Below are positions 23,551-30,122 of a stretch of 36,397 nucleotides of DNA, in pieces. The translations under genes were made by a program, and so were the position numbers. The stretch is from IMG/VR virus record IMGVR_UViG_3300046656_000208, positions 1-36,397 of that record; one strand, written 5' to 3'. The number at the start of each line of letters is the position of its first letter. Within the stretch, counting starts at the first letter, position 1. This DNA is from a virus. Below the pieces are notes generated by a model. The model saw nothing but the letters and a program-made list of their open reading frames with translations, was not told the DNA's origin and did not search any database.

Positions 23551-23763
23551 ATGACACAGACACCAGCAGACACCATGACCTACATTGTGATGTGCCGCGT
23601 CAGTGGCGGCGTGACCGGGACCCGTGAGGCCCCCCTCAAGCAGAACGGACAGACGCAGGTGTTTCAGACGTGGGAGGAGGCGACCGCGGAAGCGGCGAAG
23701 CTGAATCGTCCACGGCCGTACGCGACGGCTGACTTCCGCTACTGGGTCGAGCCGACCGCATGA
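23551..23763 (+). CDS. Small hypothetical protein, possibly leaderless
   Basis: 70 residues from ATG 23551; a second ATG at 23575 (MTYIVMCRVSGGVTGTR) also lacks a ribosome site. The core YIVMCRVSGGVTGTREAPLK and VFQTWEEATAEAAKL looks like a small alpha/beta domain found in phage proteins ('y.v....gG.tG.r.a..k......f.t..eA...A..l'). Start position coincides with the predicted transcript 5' end. Confidence 0.55.
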   Translation: MTQTPADTMTYIVMCRVSGGVTGTREAPLKQNGQTQVFQTWEEATAEAAKLNRPRPYATADFRYWVEPTA

Positions 23764-24071
23764 AACTCACCGATCCGGTCTCACTCGCCTCACCGGAGAT
23801 CTGGCGGGTGTTCTATGTGCTGGCGCTGGGCAGGGTCATCGCGGAGGCCGTGCAGGGTCTCCCGGGGAGTTGGATCGGTCTCGCAGCGGCCGTGGTGGTG
23901 CCCGCGATGCTCTGGTGTGTGGGTGGACCCGTAATAGCTGCGCTGAATCGCGCATGGGACTGGCTCTGGGACGTGACCGTGCGTCTGGGCTGGGTGGTGC
24001 TGGCGCTGAGCATTCCGCTGAGCCTGCTCTACCTGTTCATCCGGTTCGTCAAGTGGGCGTGGGTCGGCTGA
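23760..24071 (+). CDS. Membrane protein with two to three helices
   Basis: 103 residues, ATGA overlap. Hydrophobic stretches: WIGLAAAVVVPAMLWCVGG (about 37-56), and LGWVVLALSIPLSLLYLFI (about 76-95), with a possible first one near YVLALGRVIAEAV. Compact size and helix number would suit a holin, but no lysis genes are recognised near it. Last gene before the long intergenic stretch. Confidence 0.5.
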   Translation: MKLTDPVSLASPEIWRVFYVLALGRVIAEAVQGLPGSWIGLAAAVVVPAMLWCVGGPVIAALNRAWDWLWDVTVRLGWVVLALSIPLSLLYLFIRFVKWAWVG

Positions 24072-24114
24072 GTACGCTGTATTTTGTAGTTGATCTTTTC
24101 GGCGCAGGCGCCGT

Positions 24115-24237
24115 TAAATAAAAGCGGCCCGTCGAACCGATGCGGTTCCAACGGGCCTGACCGCGGGCGGTGGGGACACCGCGCACGGTGACCGCGATCT
24201 GTGTAGGCAGCACAGAAGGCGGCTGGAGTCGGTCTCC
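24115..24237 (-). ncRNA. Candidate small RNA (about 120 nt)
   Basis: Minus-strand -10-like TAGAAT (complement of 24244-24249) predicts a start near 24237, though the -35 is weak. The transcript would fold into GC-rich hairpins and end at the intrinsic terminator at 24116-24157. No open frame is needed to explain it. An antisense or regulatory RNA is possible; support is structural only. Confidence 0.35.
24116..24157 (-). terminator. Intrinsic terminator (minus strand)
   Basis: Outer stem GGCCCGT/ACGGGCC (24126-24132 with 24151-24157) and inner stem GAACCG/CGGTTC (24134-24139 with 24143-24148), loop ATG. On the minus strand it is followed by GCTTTTATTTAA. No minus-strand gene lies upstream of it, which is why a small RNA is proposed. 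Confidence 0.6.
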
Positions 24238-24556
24238 GGACCTATTCTATCCCACCTTTCAGCCTTCCACACAAATCCCGGTCGCGCTGTCGGGCTAGCG
24301 CGATACAAAGCAGAACCCGCGAGACAGGCGACACGCAGTTTGCGCCGCGCTGATAGCGCCGCTGGTGGGCCAGAACCCCAGCACCTAAATCCGGGGACGG
24401 GCTGACGGCATCTTCCCTCCCGGTCCCTCATCACGACGTTGGGTGACAGTGATGATGGTGAGATTTCCTACAGGCTCCGCATAGGGAGATGAGGGGAAAA
24501 AGATGCCGGTGGTACGTTCTTCTAGATCGCGTAAGTACACCGGAGGTGAATGGGCC

Positions 24557-24862
24557 ATGACCACGTTCGACGAGTTTTGGGCGGCGTACCCGCGCCGCGT
24601 GGCGAAGAAGGACGCGCTGAAGGCGTGGACGCAGCTGCGGCCCACCGCGGCGGTGCTGGCCCTGATGGCGGAGGCGCTGGCATGGCAGGTCGAGCAGGAG
24701 TCATGGACGAAGGACGGCGGCGCCTATGTGCCGTATCCGGCGACGTGGCTGCGGGGGGAACGGTGGACCGATGAACCGCTGGCGGCGGTCGTGCCGACCG
24801 TGCAGCGCACGCCTGCGGAAGTCCGCAATCTGGACATGCTGCGGCGCTGGGGGCGGCGATGA
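24557..24862 (+). CDS. Replication-protein-like 'FWxAYPRR' domain protein
   Basis: 101 residues from ATG 24557. TFDEFWAAYPRRVAKKDALK, AWTQLRP and YVPYPATWLRGERWTDEPL match a domain often found at the C-terminus of phage replication initiators or replisome organisers ('f..FW.aYPrK.gK..A..aW..l......fi.hp.tWLn...W.de'). Here it stands alone. An alternative start at 24503 has gagggg 6 nt upstream and adds 18 basic residues; GGAGG lies 10 nt before 24557. Probably DNA binding in replication. Confidence 0.6.
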   Translation: MTTFDEFWAAYPRRVAKKDALKAWTQLRPTAAVLALMAEALAWQVEQESWTKDGGAYVPYPATWLRGERWTDEPLAAVVPTVQRTPAEVRNLDMLRRWGRR

Positions 24863-25104
24863 CGTGGGGCCGGGTGACGCACATGGTCCTCTGCGGGCTG
24901 TGTCGGGAGTGGATGCGGAAAGGCGACCCCGTGCTGTTCGTCACGACGGCCCGCCTGCGGCGCTGCGCGGCCTGTGCGGCCAAAGACTACCAGCTGACGC
25001 CCCCTGACCCCCAGACGCCCATCACGGCCTCTCCGGCCCCCCTGACGTTCCGGACGCCTGCGGGCTGGGTGACGGAGCAGCGGCCGTTGTTTGAGAAGCC
25101 GTGA
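24859..25104 (+). CDS. Small zinc-ribbon-like protein
   Basis: 81 residues, ATGA overlap. VLCGLCREWMRKGDPVLF and RRCAACAAKD form a CxxC-x(n)-CxxC zinc ribbon, followed by a Pro/Thr-rich tail. Resembles small HNH-less zinc proteins of phages; function unknown. Confidence 0.55.
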   Translation: MTWGRVTHMVLCGLCREWMRKGDPVLFVTTARLRRCAACAAKDYQLTPPDPQTPITASPAPLTFRTPAGWVTEQRPLFEKP

Positions 25105-25385
25105 GGCGCCGTGCCCGCGTCGATGCGAACCACGCCGCGGTGGTGCAGGCGCTGCGGGCCTGCGGGTGGCTGGTCTGGGACACCTCGGGGCTGGGCGGGG
25201 GCTTCCCCGATGTCGTGGTGGCGCGGGCGGGGGTGCTGCGGCTGGTGGAAATCAAAGACGGGCGCCTGTCGCCCAGCCGCCGCACGCTGACCCCGGCCGA
25301 AGCGGCGTGTCATACGGCGATGGCTGCGGCGGGGGTGCCGGTGGTGGTGGTGGCGAGCGTGGCGGAGGCGGTGGCCCTGATCTAA
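25101..25385 (+). CDS. VRR-NUC-like nuclease
   Basis: 94 residues, GTG start in a GTGA overlap. RVDANHAAVVQALRACGW, GLGGGFPDVVVARAG (Asp37) and LRLVEIKDGRLSPSRRTLTP (Glu50, Lys52) make a complete small PD-(D/E)XK domain of the VRR-NUC/Holliday-resolvase-like type found next to phage replication genes. It is the second PD-(D/E)XK protein of this size after that at 14142, besides the YqaJ enzyme. Likely resolves branched DNA before packaging. Confidence 0.75.
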   Translation: MRRRARVDANHAAVVQALRACGWLVWDTSGLGGGFPDVVVARAGVLRLVEIKDGRLSPSRRTLTPAEAACHTAMAAAGVPVVVVASVAEAVALI

Positions 25386-25389
25386 CCAC

Positions 25390-25418
25390 TTGACAAGCGA
25401 AAGCGGCTTCGGTTACAG
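25390..25418 (+). promoter_or_regulatory. Shared promoter-operator element, copy 5
   Basis: TTGACA (25390-25395), operator core AAGCGAAAGCGGCTT, -10 TTACAG (25413-25418) at 17 bp. Unlike copies 4 and 6 it is followed by a leader of about 40 nt with a GGAG site before ATG 25466. Confidence 0.7.
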
Positions 25419-25465
25419 TGTCTGTGGTGGCGCGTGAGCCACCCACACATACCGGAGACCGGACC

Positions 25466-26377
25466 ATGACACAGACCCGCACCGACGCCCACCGCCCCAG
25501 CGTGATCGTCCCCGCCGACTACGCCCACGTCCTGTCGTATGACCTCCCCACGCAGATGCCCGGCGTCGGCGTGAACTGCGAGCGGGATCGGGCGGTCTGC
25601 CGTTTTGACGAGACGACCGGCCGGATCGTCCTCGTGAGCCCCGGCCGCCACGATGCCGACGGCCGCTGCTGCCTCACCGGCCTCTCCACCATCGCCCACG
25701 TCCGCTTTGCCGAGACGGGCGGCACCGGGCAGTGCTCGACCTGCGGCGCGCACTTCCTCTACGGCGATGTCTGGGTCCACGTCCCGACCGGCGAACACAT
25801 TCACCTCGGCCATCAGTGCGCCGACAAGTACGCGCTGCTGGTGGACCGGAGCGCCTATCAGCTGGCCCTCGGGCGCCGTCAGGCCGCCGCCGCGGCCCAG
25901 CTGACGCGGGTGGCGAACTGGGAGGCCCGGACGGCCTTTCTCGCGGCGCACCCCGGCCTCGCGGAGGACCTGCAGCAGGCCCACCCCATCCTGCGGGACC
26001 TCTCGGCCAAGCTGACGCAGTATCACAGCCTCAGCGACAAGCAGATCGCCTTCGCGGCCACGCTGGCCGCCGAGGTGCGGAACCCGGCCCCGGCCGAGCA
26101 GCATGTGGCGGCGCCCACCGGCACCGTCACGGTTCGCGGCACGGTGGTCAGCGTGAAGGTGCATGAGGGCGCCTACGGCACGTCGCTGAAGATGACCGTG
26201 AAGGTGCAGACCCCCGCGGGCAGCTGGCTGGCGTGGGGCACCGTCCCGACCTCGCTGGACGTGGCGAAGGGCGCGACGGTCCAGTTCGTGGCGACCCTGC
26301 AGGCGGGGAACGACCCGCACTTCGCCTTCTTCAAGCGGCCCCGGCAGGCCGTCGTTCTCGGGGAGGTGGCGGCCTAG
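25466..26377 (+). CDS. Zn-binding protein with C-terminal OB-like domain
   Basis: 303 residues; GGAG about 8 nt before ATG. A Cys4-type or treble-clef-like site is suggested by CSTCGAHFLYGDVW (Cys90, Cys93) and HIHLGHQCADKY (about 111-122). The middle is helical. Residues about 220-300 (GTVTVRGTVVSVKVHEGAYG, SLKMTVKVQTPAGSWLAWGT, HFAFFKRPR) look like an OB fold, as in a known but unnamed protein type of actinophages and related phages. Possibly a nucleic-acid-binding protein. Stop codon lies in the loop of the following terminator. Confidence 0.6.
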   Translation: MTQTRTDAHRPSVIVPADYAHVLSYDLPTQMPGVGVNCERDRAVCRFDETTGRIVLVSPGRHDADGRCCLTGLSTIAHVRFAETGGTGQCSTCGAHFLYGDVWVHVPTGEHIHLGHQCADKYALLVDRSAYQLALGRRQAAAAAQLTRVANWEARTAFLAAHPGLAEDLQQAHPILRDLSAKLTQYHSLSDKQIAFAATLAAEVRNPAPAEQHVAAPTGTVTVRGTVVSVKVHEGAYGTSLKMTVKVQTPAGSWLAWGTVPTSLDVAKGATVQFVATLQAGNDPHFAFFKRPRQAVVLGEVAA

Positions 26378-26396
26378 CCGCCGCCCCTCATTTTTC
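26365..26396 (+). terminator. Intrinsic terminator with stop codon in loop
   Basis: Nine-bp stem GGTGGCGGC/GCCGCCGCC (26365-26373 with 26377-26385), loop CTA, then cctcaTTTTTcc. The TAG of the upstream gene spans loop and stem. Separates that unit from the promoter at 26400. Confidence 0.75.
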
Positions 26397-26399
26397 CTG

Positions 26400-26428
26400 T
26401 TGACAAGCGAAACCGCTTCAGGTAAGCT
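26400..26428 (+). promoter_or_regulatory. Shared promoter-operator element, copy 6 (leaderless layout)
   Basis: TTGACA (26400-26405), perfect dyad AAGCG-AAAC-CGCTT, -10 TAAGCT (26423-26428) at 17 bp. Six bases lie between -10 and ATG 26435, as in copy 4. Confidence 0.75.
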
Positions 26429-26434
26429 TCTCTC

Positions 26435-26683
26435 ATGACACCGACACAGCGCGGCATCACGAACGCGAACGGCTTCCGGGCGATGGCCTCGTTGCGGAAG
26501 GCCGCACAGGACCCCCGCATTGAAGAAATCGAAGGCGGCGGTCTGGACGAGGGCCGCGTGTTCGTCCACGCGCTGCGCGGCTGGCGCTTCCGCGAGTCCG
26601 ACACGATCAGCTACTCGGTGGGCTCCGCACAGGACCTCCGCATGGCGCTGGGCTTTTTGGTCCGCGATGAGGAGGCCCGCTGA
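26435..26683 (+). CDS. Small hypothetical protein, possibly leaderless
   Basis: 82 residues, no ribosome binding site before ATG; predicted transcription starts on it. Contains NGFRAMASLRKAAQDPRIEE, GRVFVHALRGWRFRESDTIS and QDLRMALGFLV: a small alpha/beta protein. The initial ATGACAC.GACAC is shared with the gene at 23551. Not recognised. Confidence 0.55.
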   Translation: MTPTQRGITNANGFRAMASLRKAAQDPRIEEIEGGGLDEGRVFVHALRGWRFRESDTISYSVGSAQDLRMALGFLVRDEEAR

Positions 26684-26874
26684 TGACCCGCACCGTCATC
26701 ATCCGTCGGCGGGTCGTGCGGCACCGCTACCCGCACAGCGGGAACGTCGGCATGACGCAGACGGCCGTCTACGCCTACGACCTCTGGGCGCAGGACCGTC
26801 TGCTGATCCCGTCCATTTCCACGCTGCGTGAAGCCAAAGTCTGGGCCGCCCGTCTGGCACAGGAGTCCCGCTGA
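26683..26874 (+). CDS. Small basic hypothetical protein
   Basis: 63 residues in TGATG overlap. Starts MTRTVIIRRRVVRHRYP, ends STLREAKVWAARLAQESR. The opening MTRTV and the overall size resemble the next gene (MTRTVTITEQRP). Not recognised. Confidence 0.5.
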   Translation: MTRTVIIRRRVVRHRYPHSGNVGMTQTAVYAYDLWAQDRLLIPSISTLREAKVWAARLAQESR

Positions 26875-27110
26875 TGACTCGCACCGTCACCATCACCGAG
26901 CAGCGGCCCGCCGTGGACGGGTGGGCCGTCACCCACGCAGGCACGACCACCCACTACCCGACCGCGATGCAGGCCTACACCGCCATCCGCCGACAGGACC
27001 GCGCCGCGGTGACCGCTGGCGCCGACCGCGCCGTGACCGTCATCACATGGGTGCCGACCACCGAGGCCGGAACCGCCGTCGTCTATGCGCTCACCGGACA
27101 GTGGCGCTGA
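26874..27110 (+). CDS. Small hypothetical protein
   Basis: 78 residues in TGATG overlap. MTRTVTITEQRPAVDGWAV, TTHYPTAMQAYTAIRRQDRA. Pattern 'G.aV.......hYpt...Ay.air' suggests a DUF2188-like small alpha/beta fold, but the match is weak. Last gene before the late promoter. Confidence 0.5.
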   Translation: MTRTVTITEQRPAVDGWAVTHAGTTTHYPTAMQAYTAIRRQDRAAVTAGADRAVTVITWVPTTEAGTAVVYALTGQWR

Positions 27111-27123
27111 GCCGGTGTATACT
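27095..27123 (+). promoter_or_regulatory. Candidate late promoter upstream of terminase
   Basis: CGGACA (27095-27100), 17-bp spacer, TATACT (27118-27123). It lacks the AAGCG operator of the other promoters, fitting separate control of the packaging/morphogenesis operon. The -35 is only a fair match. Confidence 0.45.
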
Positions 27124-27161
27124 GCCGCGGATTGATTCGTGGTTGATTAGATCGATTCCGC

Positions 27162-27623
27162 ATGGCCCGGAAGCCTCTCCACCTCCAGAAGCGTAAAGGC
27201 GGACGCCGCCCCGGCGCCGGTCGCCCGAAGGGCTCCCGCGACCTCAAAACGGTCGTCACCCGCGAACTGCTCTTGCGCGATGCGCAGCTGACCGCCGCAT
27301 CCACCGTGGAGGCCATCCGCCGCGGCGCCCAGTACGACCCCCGCCGCCTGTTCGATAGCCACGGCCGCGTCAAGCCGATTTCCGAGTGGTCGGAAGCCGA
27401 TGCATGGGCCATCACCGGCCTCGATGTCGTGCGCCGCAACCTCGATGGCGGCGACGGCCACACCGACACCATCGTGAAGATCAAACTGGCCGACCGCGGG
27501 AAATACGTGGAACTCGCGGCCCGCCATCACGGCCTGCTCACCGACAAGATCGAACTGCAGGGCACCGACACGTTGATTCAAGCCCTCCTCGCCGGTCGTG
27601 CTCGTGCCGCCCAATCCGACTGA
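27162..27623 (+). CDS. terS: Terminase small subunit
   Basis: 153 residues. A basic AT-hook-like start KGGRRPGAGRPKGSRD, then DPRRLFDSHGRVKPISEW, WAITGLDVVRRNLDGGDG, IVKIKLADRGKYVELAARHH and GLLTDKIE: the pattern of Terminase_2-like small subunits ('D...lfd..G.lkpi...........i..ld.........ki+l.dk...l..l..h.gl'). It binds the packaging start site and feeds DNA to the large subunit. No clear Shine-Dalgarno precedes ATG. Confidence 0.85.
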   Translation: MARKPLHLQKRKGGRRPGAGRPKGSRDLKTVVTRELLLRDAQLTAASTVEAIRRGAQYDPRRLFDSHGRVKPISEWSEADAWAITGLDVVRRNLDGGDGHTDTIVKIKLADRGKYVELAARHHGLLTDKIELQGTDTLIQALLAGRARAAQSD

Positions 27624-27717
27624 GGACCGATGGCTGATCGTGCAGCTGGTCGCCCTGACGCTGTTTGCGGTCGCCTGCACCGCGGGGCTGATTGCGCTGT
27701 TCCTGCTCTGGGAGTAA
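27598..27717 (+). CDS. 39-residue single-pass membrane protein
   Basis: GTG start (27598; alternative GTG 27604) inside the end of terS. A charged start NPTEDRWLIVQ precedes one helix LVALTLFAVACTAGLIALFL. A competing frame from ATG 27630 has no protein character. One of two membrane proteins beside the terminase genes; a holin-like role is possible, not shown. Confidence 0.4.
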   Translation: MLVPPNPTEDRWLIVQLVALTLFAVACTAGLIALFLLWE

Positions 27718-27720
27718 GCC

Positions 27721-28041
27721 GTGCGCTTGAGTGACGCGATCAGAGCAGGCGCGATGCTCCGGCCGCAGGCCTTCGGCGCGTACCGGGACGACGGCGGCAG
27801 CTGTGCGCTGGGGGCGGCGTGGGAAGCGCTCTGTCTGGCCGAGGGTCGTCCGGTGGACCCCTGCCCGAATCTCCGGCCGTGGGCGGCGCCGCTGGAGGCG
27901 CTGATGCACGTCCCGTGTCCCGCCTGCGGGTATCGGCACTATGAGAATCAGATCACGCACCTCAACGACCGCCACCGCTGGACCCGGGAGGCGATTGCCG
28001 ACTGGGTGGCGACACAGGAGGCGACCGATGCGCCTGAGTGA
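27721..28041 (+). CDS. C2H2-like small phage protein, paralogue A
   Basis: 106 residues, GTG start 3 nt after the previous stop. MRLSDAIRAGAMLRPQAFG, SCALGAAWEAL, CPACGYRHYENQITHLNDRH (Cys-x2-Cys-x10-His-x4-His) and RWTREAIADWVAT. The type is known from several phages but has no named function. It is paralogous to the next gene and overlaps it by 14 nt. Confidence 0.65.
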   Translation: MRLSDAIRAGAMLRPQAFGAYRDDGGSCALGAAWEALCLAEGRPVDPCPNLRPWAAPLEALMHVPCPACGYRHYENQITHLNDRHRWTREAIADWVATQEATDAPE

Positions 28042-28429
28042 GGCGATGCGGCTGGGAGCCCTCCTGAGCCCGCAGGGCTTCGGGCCGACGGGGATGGTGG
28101 GAGAGGCTCGCTGTGCCCTCGGCGCGGCGCTGGAGGCCACGCAGGCGGCGCCACGGGGCCTCCGCGGCCTCTCCACGGCCGCCTATAGTCTCGTCAATCG
28201 CGGCTGGCCGTGGCTGTTTGTCCGCCGCGTCTCCTGTCCGGTGTGTGCCGACTGCCCCGGCTGGCCTCCGGCGATTGTGATCGGGCACCTGAATGATCAG
28301 CATCGGTGGACTCGGGCGGCGATTGCGGACTGGGTGGAGACGCTGGAGACACAGGCGGCGGTGGCACCGGCCCCGGTGGCCGGAGTCGGGACCGCAGGAA
28401 TACCGATAGGCACTGAGGTAACCGAATGA
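28028..28429 (+). CDS. C2H2-like small phage protein, paralogue B
   Basis: 133 residues; ATG 28028. MRLSEAMRLGALLSPQGFG, RCALGAALEAT, CPVCADCPGWPPAI, GHLNDQHRWTRAAIADWVET. It keeps the Cys pair and the HLND.H pair of paralogue A but has a longer spacer (13) and an extra Cys. A Pro/Ala/Val tail is added at the C-terminus. Confidence 0.65.
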   Translation: MRLSEAMRLGALLSPQGFGPTGMVGEARCALGAALEATQAAPRGLRGLSTAAYSLVNRGWPWLFVRRVSCPVCADCPGWPPAIVIGHLNDQHRWTRAAIADWVETLETQAAVAPAPVAGVGTAGIPIGTEVTE

Positions 28430-28614
28430 CACTCGCCACACTCGTGACCGTCGTGCTGGTGCTCGTGATTCTGGGCGTCGTGCTCTACCTGATCGAAACC
28501 TACATCCCGATGGACCCCCCGATCAAAGTCGTGATCCGGGTCGTGATCGTGATTGCCCTGTGTTTGTATTTGCTCAACCTGCTCGGGCTGTGGAGCGGAC
28601 TCGCGGTGCGCTGA
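28426..28614 (+). CDS. Thivi_2564-type small membrane protein
   Basis: 62 residues, ATGA overlap. Two helices: LVTVVLVLVILGVVLYLIE and VVIRVVIVIALCLYLLNLLG around YIPMDPPIKV. This 'yIPMd..ik.ii' centre is typical of a small bacterial and phage membrane protein type. Next to terL, it could be a holin or an envelope modifier. ATG of terL overlaps its stop. Confidence 0.65.
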   Translation: MTLATLVTVVLVLVILGVVLYLIETYIPMDPPIKVVIRVVIVIALCLYLLNLLGLWSGLAVR

Positions 28615-30122
28615 TGCCCGTGGCCCCGTCCGCCGCGGCCTACGAGACGCTGCTGCATGAGGCGGTGGCGGCGTACTACGCCAACCCGCTGGGGTTCGTG
28701 CACGCGATGTATCCGTGGCAGGAAGCCGGGACGGCGCTCGAACACGAGCCCGGGCCGGATGACTGGCAGCGGGACTTTCTGCGCTGGGTCGGGCAGGAAG
28801 TGAAAGCGCGGAAGTTTCAGGGCGTGGAGGCCGTGCCGGTGATTCGCGGCGCCGTCAGCAAAGGCCACGGGGTCGGCGGCAGTGCGCTGGCGGCGTGGCT
28901 GGTGGACTGGATTATGTCCACGCGGCCGCACTGTCAGGGCACCATCACGGCGAACACCATCACGCAGCTGCAGACCAAGACATGGGCGGCGGTGCAGCGG
29001 TGGACGCAGCTGTGCCGGACGGCGCACTGGTTTGAAATCAACGCCGACCGGATGTATCGGAAGGGCTTCCGGGCGTCGTGGTTCTGTGCGCCGCAGAGCA
29101 GCAAAGAGGAGAACTCCGAATCGTTCGCGGGACAGCACGCGAAGAACTCCACCAGCTTCTACCTGAATGACGAAGATGCGGGCGTCCCCGAAGTCATTCA
29201 CAAAGTGGAGGAGGGCGGGCTGACCGACGGGGAGCCGATGCAGTTCCTCTTTGGCAACTGCACGCGGTCCAACGGCAGCTTCTATCAGGCGTGCTTCGGG
29301 AGTCTGCGGCACCGCTATCACGTCGTGGTGGTGGACAGCCGCACGTCGCGCTTCACCAATAAGCAGCAGATTGCGGAGTGGGCGCAGGACTACGGCGAGG
29401 ACTCGGACTTCTTCCGGGTCCGGGTGTTGGGCTTGCCCCCCAATGCCTCCGACGCGCAGTTCATCGACCAGCAGCGGGTGAGTGCGGCGCAGACGCGCAG
29501 CGTGACGGTGCTGCCGGATGAACCCCTCATTGCGGGCTGTGATCTGGCGTGGGGGGGCTCGGATTTCAACGTGGTGCGGTTCCGGCGCGGCCGGGATGCC
29601 CGGAGCATTCCGCCGATTCGCATTCCCGGGGAACTGACGCGGGACCCCAGCGTGCTGACGAACCGGCTGGCGGATGTGCTGACGACCACCTATGCCGGGC
29701 ACCCGGTGCGGATGCTGTTCCTCGATTCGGCGGGCATTGCGGGCGCCATCGGGACGCGGCTGCGGGAACTCGGGCACCGGAACGTGCTGGAGGTGAACTT
29801 CGGGTCGGACAGTCCGAACCCCAAGCGGCGGTATATGCGGGACCATATGTGGAGCGAACTGAAGGATTGGCTGCTGACCGGCGCGATTGACACGGCGCCG
29901 CGGCTGGAGAGTGACCTGCTGGGGCCGGGGCTGCGGCCGGACCGGCAGCAACGGATCTGGCTCGAAAGCAAAGAGGACATGAAGAAGCGCGGCATTGACA
30001 GTCCCGATGATGCCGACGCGCTGGCGCTGACGTTCGCGCAGACGGTGAAGGCGATCAAACCCGCGATCAAACGTGGCATACTGCCGCCCGTGCACAGCGT
30101 GGAAATGTCGTGGGGAGTCTAG
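28614..30122 (+). CDS. terL: Terminase large subunit
   Basis: 502 residues from ATG 28614. Motifs: adenine-site PDDWQRDFLRWV (about 48-59); a changed Walker A, AVSKGHGVGGSALAAW, with Lys83 at its front and Gly89 where the usual Lys stands; Walker B FYLNDED with Asp186-Glu187; coupling motif FLFGNCTRSNGSFY (about 211-224); nuclease domain with Asp310 in AGCDLAWGGSDFN, FLDSAGIAGAIG and DDADALALTF. It packages DNA into proheads through the portal. The Walker A resembles lambda gpA, where the active Lys also comes at the front. Confidence 0.9.
   Translation: MPVAPSAAAYETLLHEAVAAYYANPLGFVHAMYPWQEAGTALEHEPGPDDWQRDFLRWVGQEVKARKFQGVEAVPVIRGAVSKGHGVGGSALAAWLVDWIMSTRPHCQGTITANTITQLQTKTWAAVQRWTQLCRTAHWFEINADRMYRKGFRASWFCAPQSSKEENSESFAGQHAKNSTSFYLNDEDAGVPEVIHKVEEGGLTDGEPMQFLFGNCTRSNGSFYQACFGSLRHRYHVVVVDSRTSRFTNKQQIAEWAQDYGEDSDFFRVRVLGLPPNASDAQFIDQQRVSAAQTRSVTVLPDEPLIAGCDLAWGGSDFNVVRFRRGRDARSIPPIRIPGELTRDPSVLTNRLADVLTTTYAGHPVRMLFLDSAGIAGAIGTRLRELGHRNVLEVNFGSDSPNPKRRYMRDHMWSELKDWLLTGAIDTAPRLESDLLGPGLRPDRQQRIWLESKEDMKKRGIDSPDDADALALTFAQTVKAIKPAIKRGILPPVHSVEMSWGV

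Larger units (their letters stand above)
24072..24556. other. Longest gene-free stretch, structured and partly AT-richer
   Basis: No convincing gene in 485 bp. It holds a small hairpin (CGGCG/CGCCG, 24100-24113), a strong two-part hairpin with a minus-strand T-tract (24116-24157), several GC-rich dyads (24160-24215), the dyad GGTCTCCGGACC (24231-24242) and a minus-strand TAGAAT. Near the right end are two possible starts for the next gene. Frames on both strands across it have no protein-like composition. Confidence 0.6.

Noticed and set aside
23760-24071. Naming this membrane protein a holin
   Set aside because: Size and helices fit, but there is no adjacent endolysin or other lysis gene.
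24240-24340. Possible tRNA in the structured intergenic region
   Set aside because: No T-loop consensus (GTTCRANYC) with a matching acceptor stem on either strand.
24114-24434. 106-codon minus-strand frame in the intergenic stretch
   Set aside because: Covers the terminator hairpin and the candidate promoter and has a non-protein-like composition; a structured RNA explains the region better.
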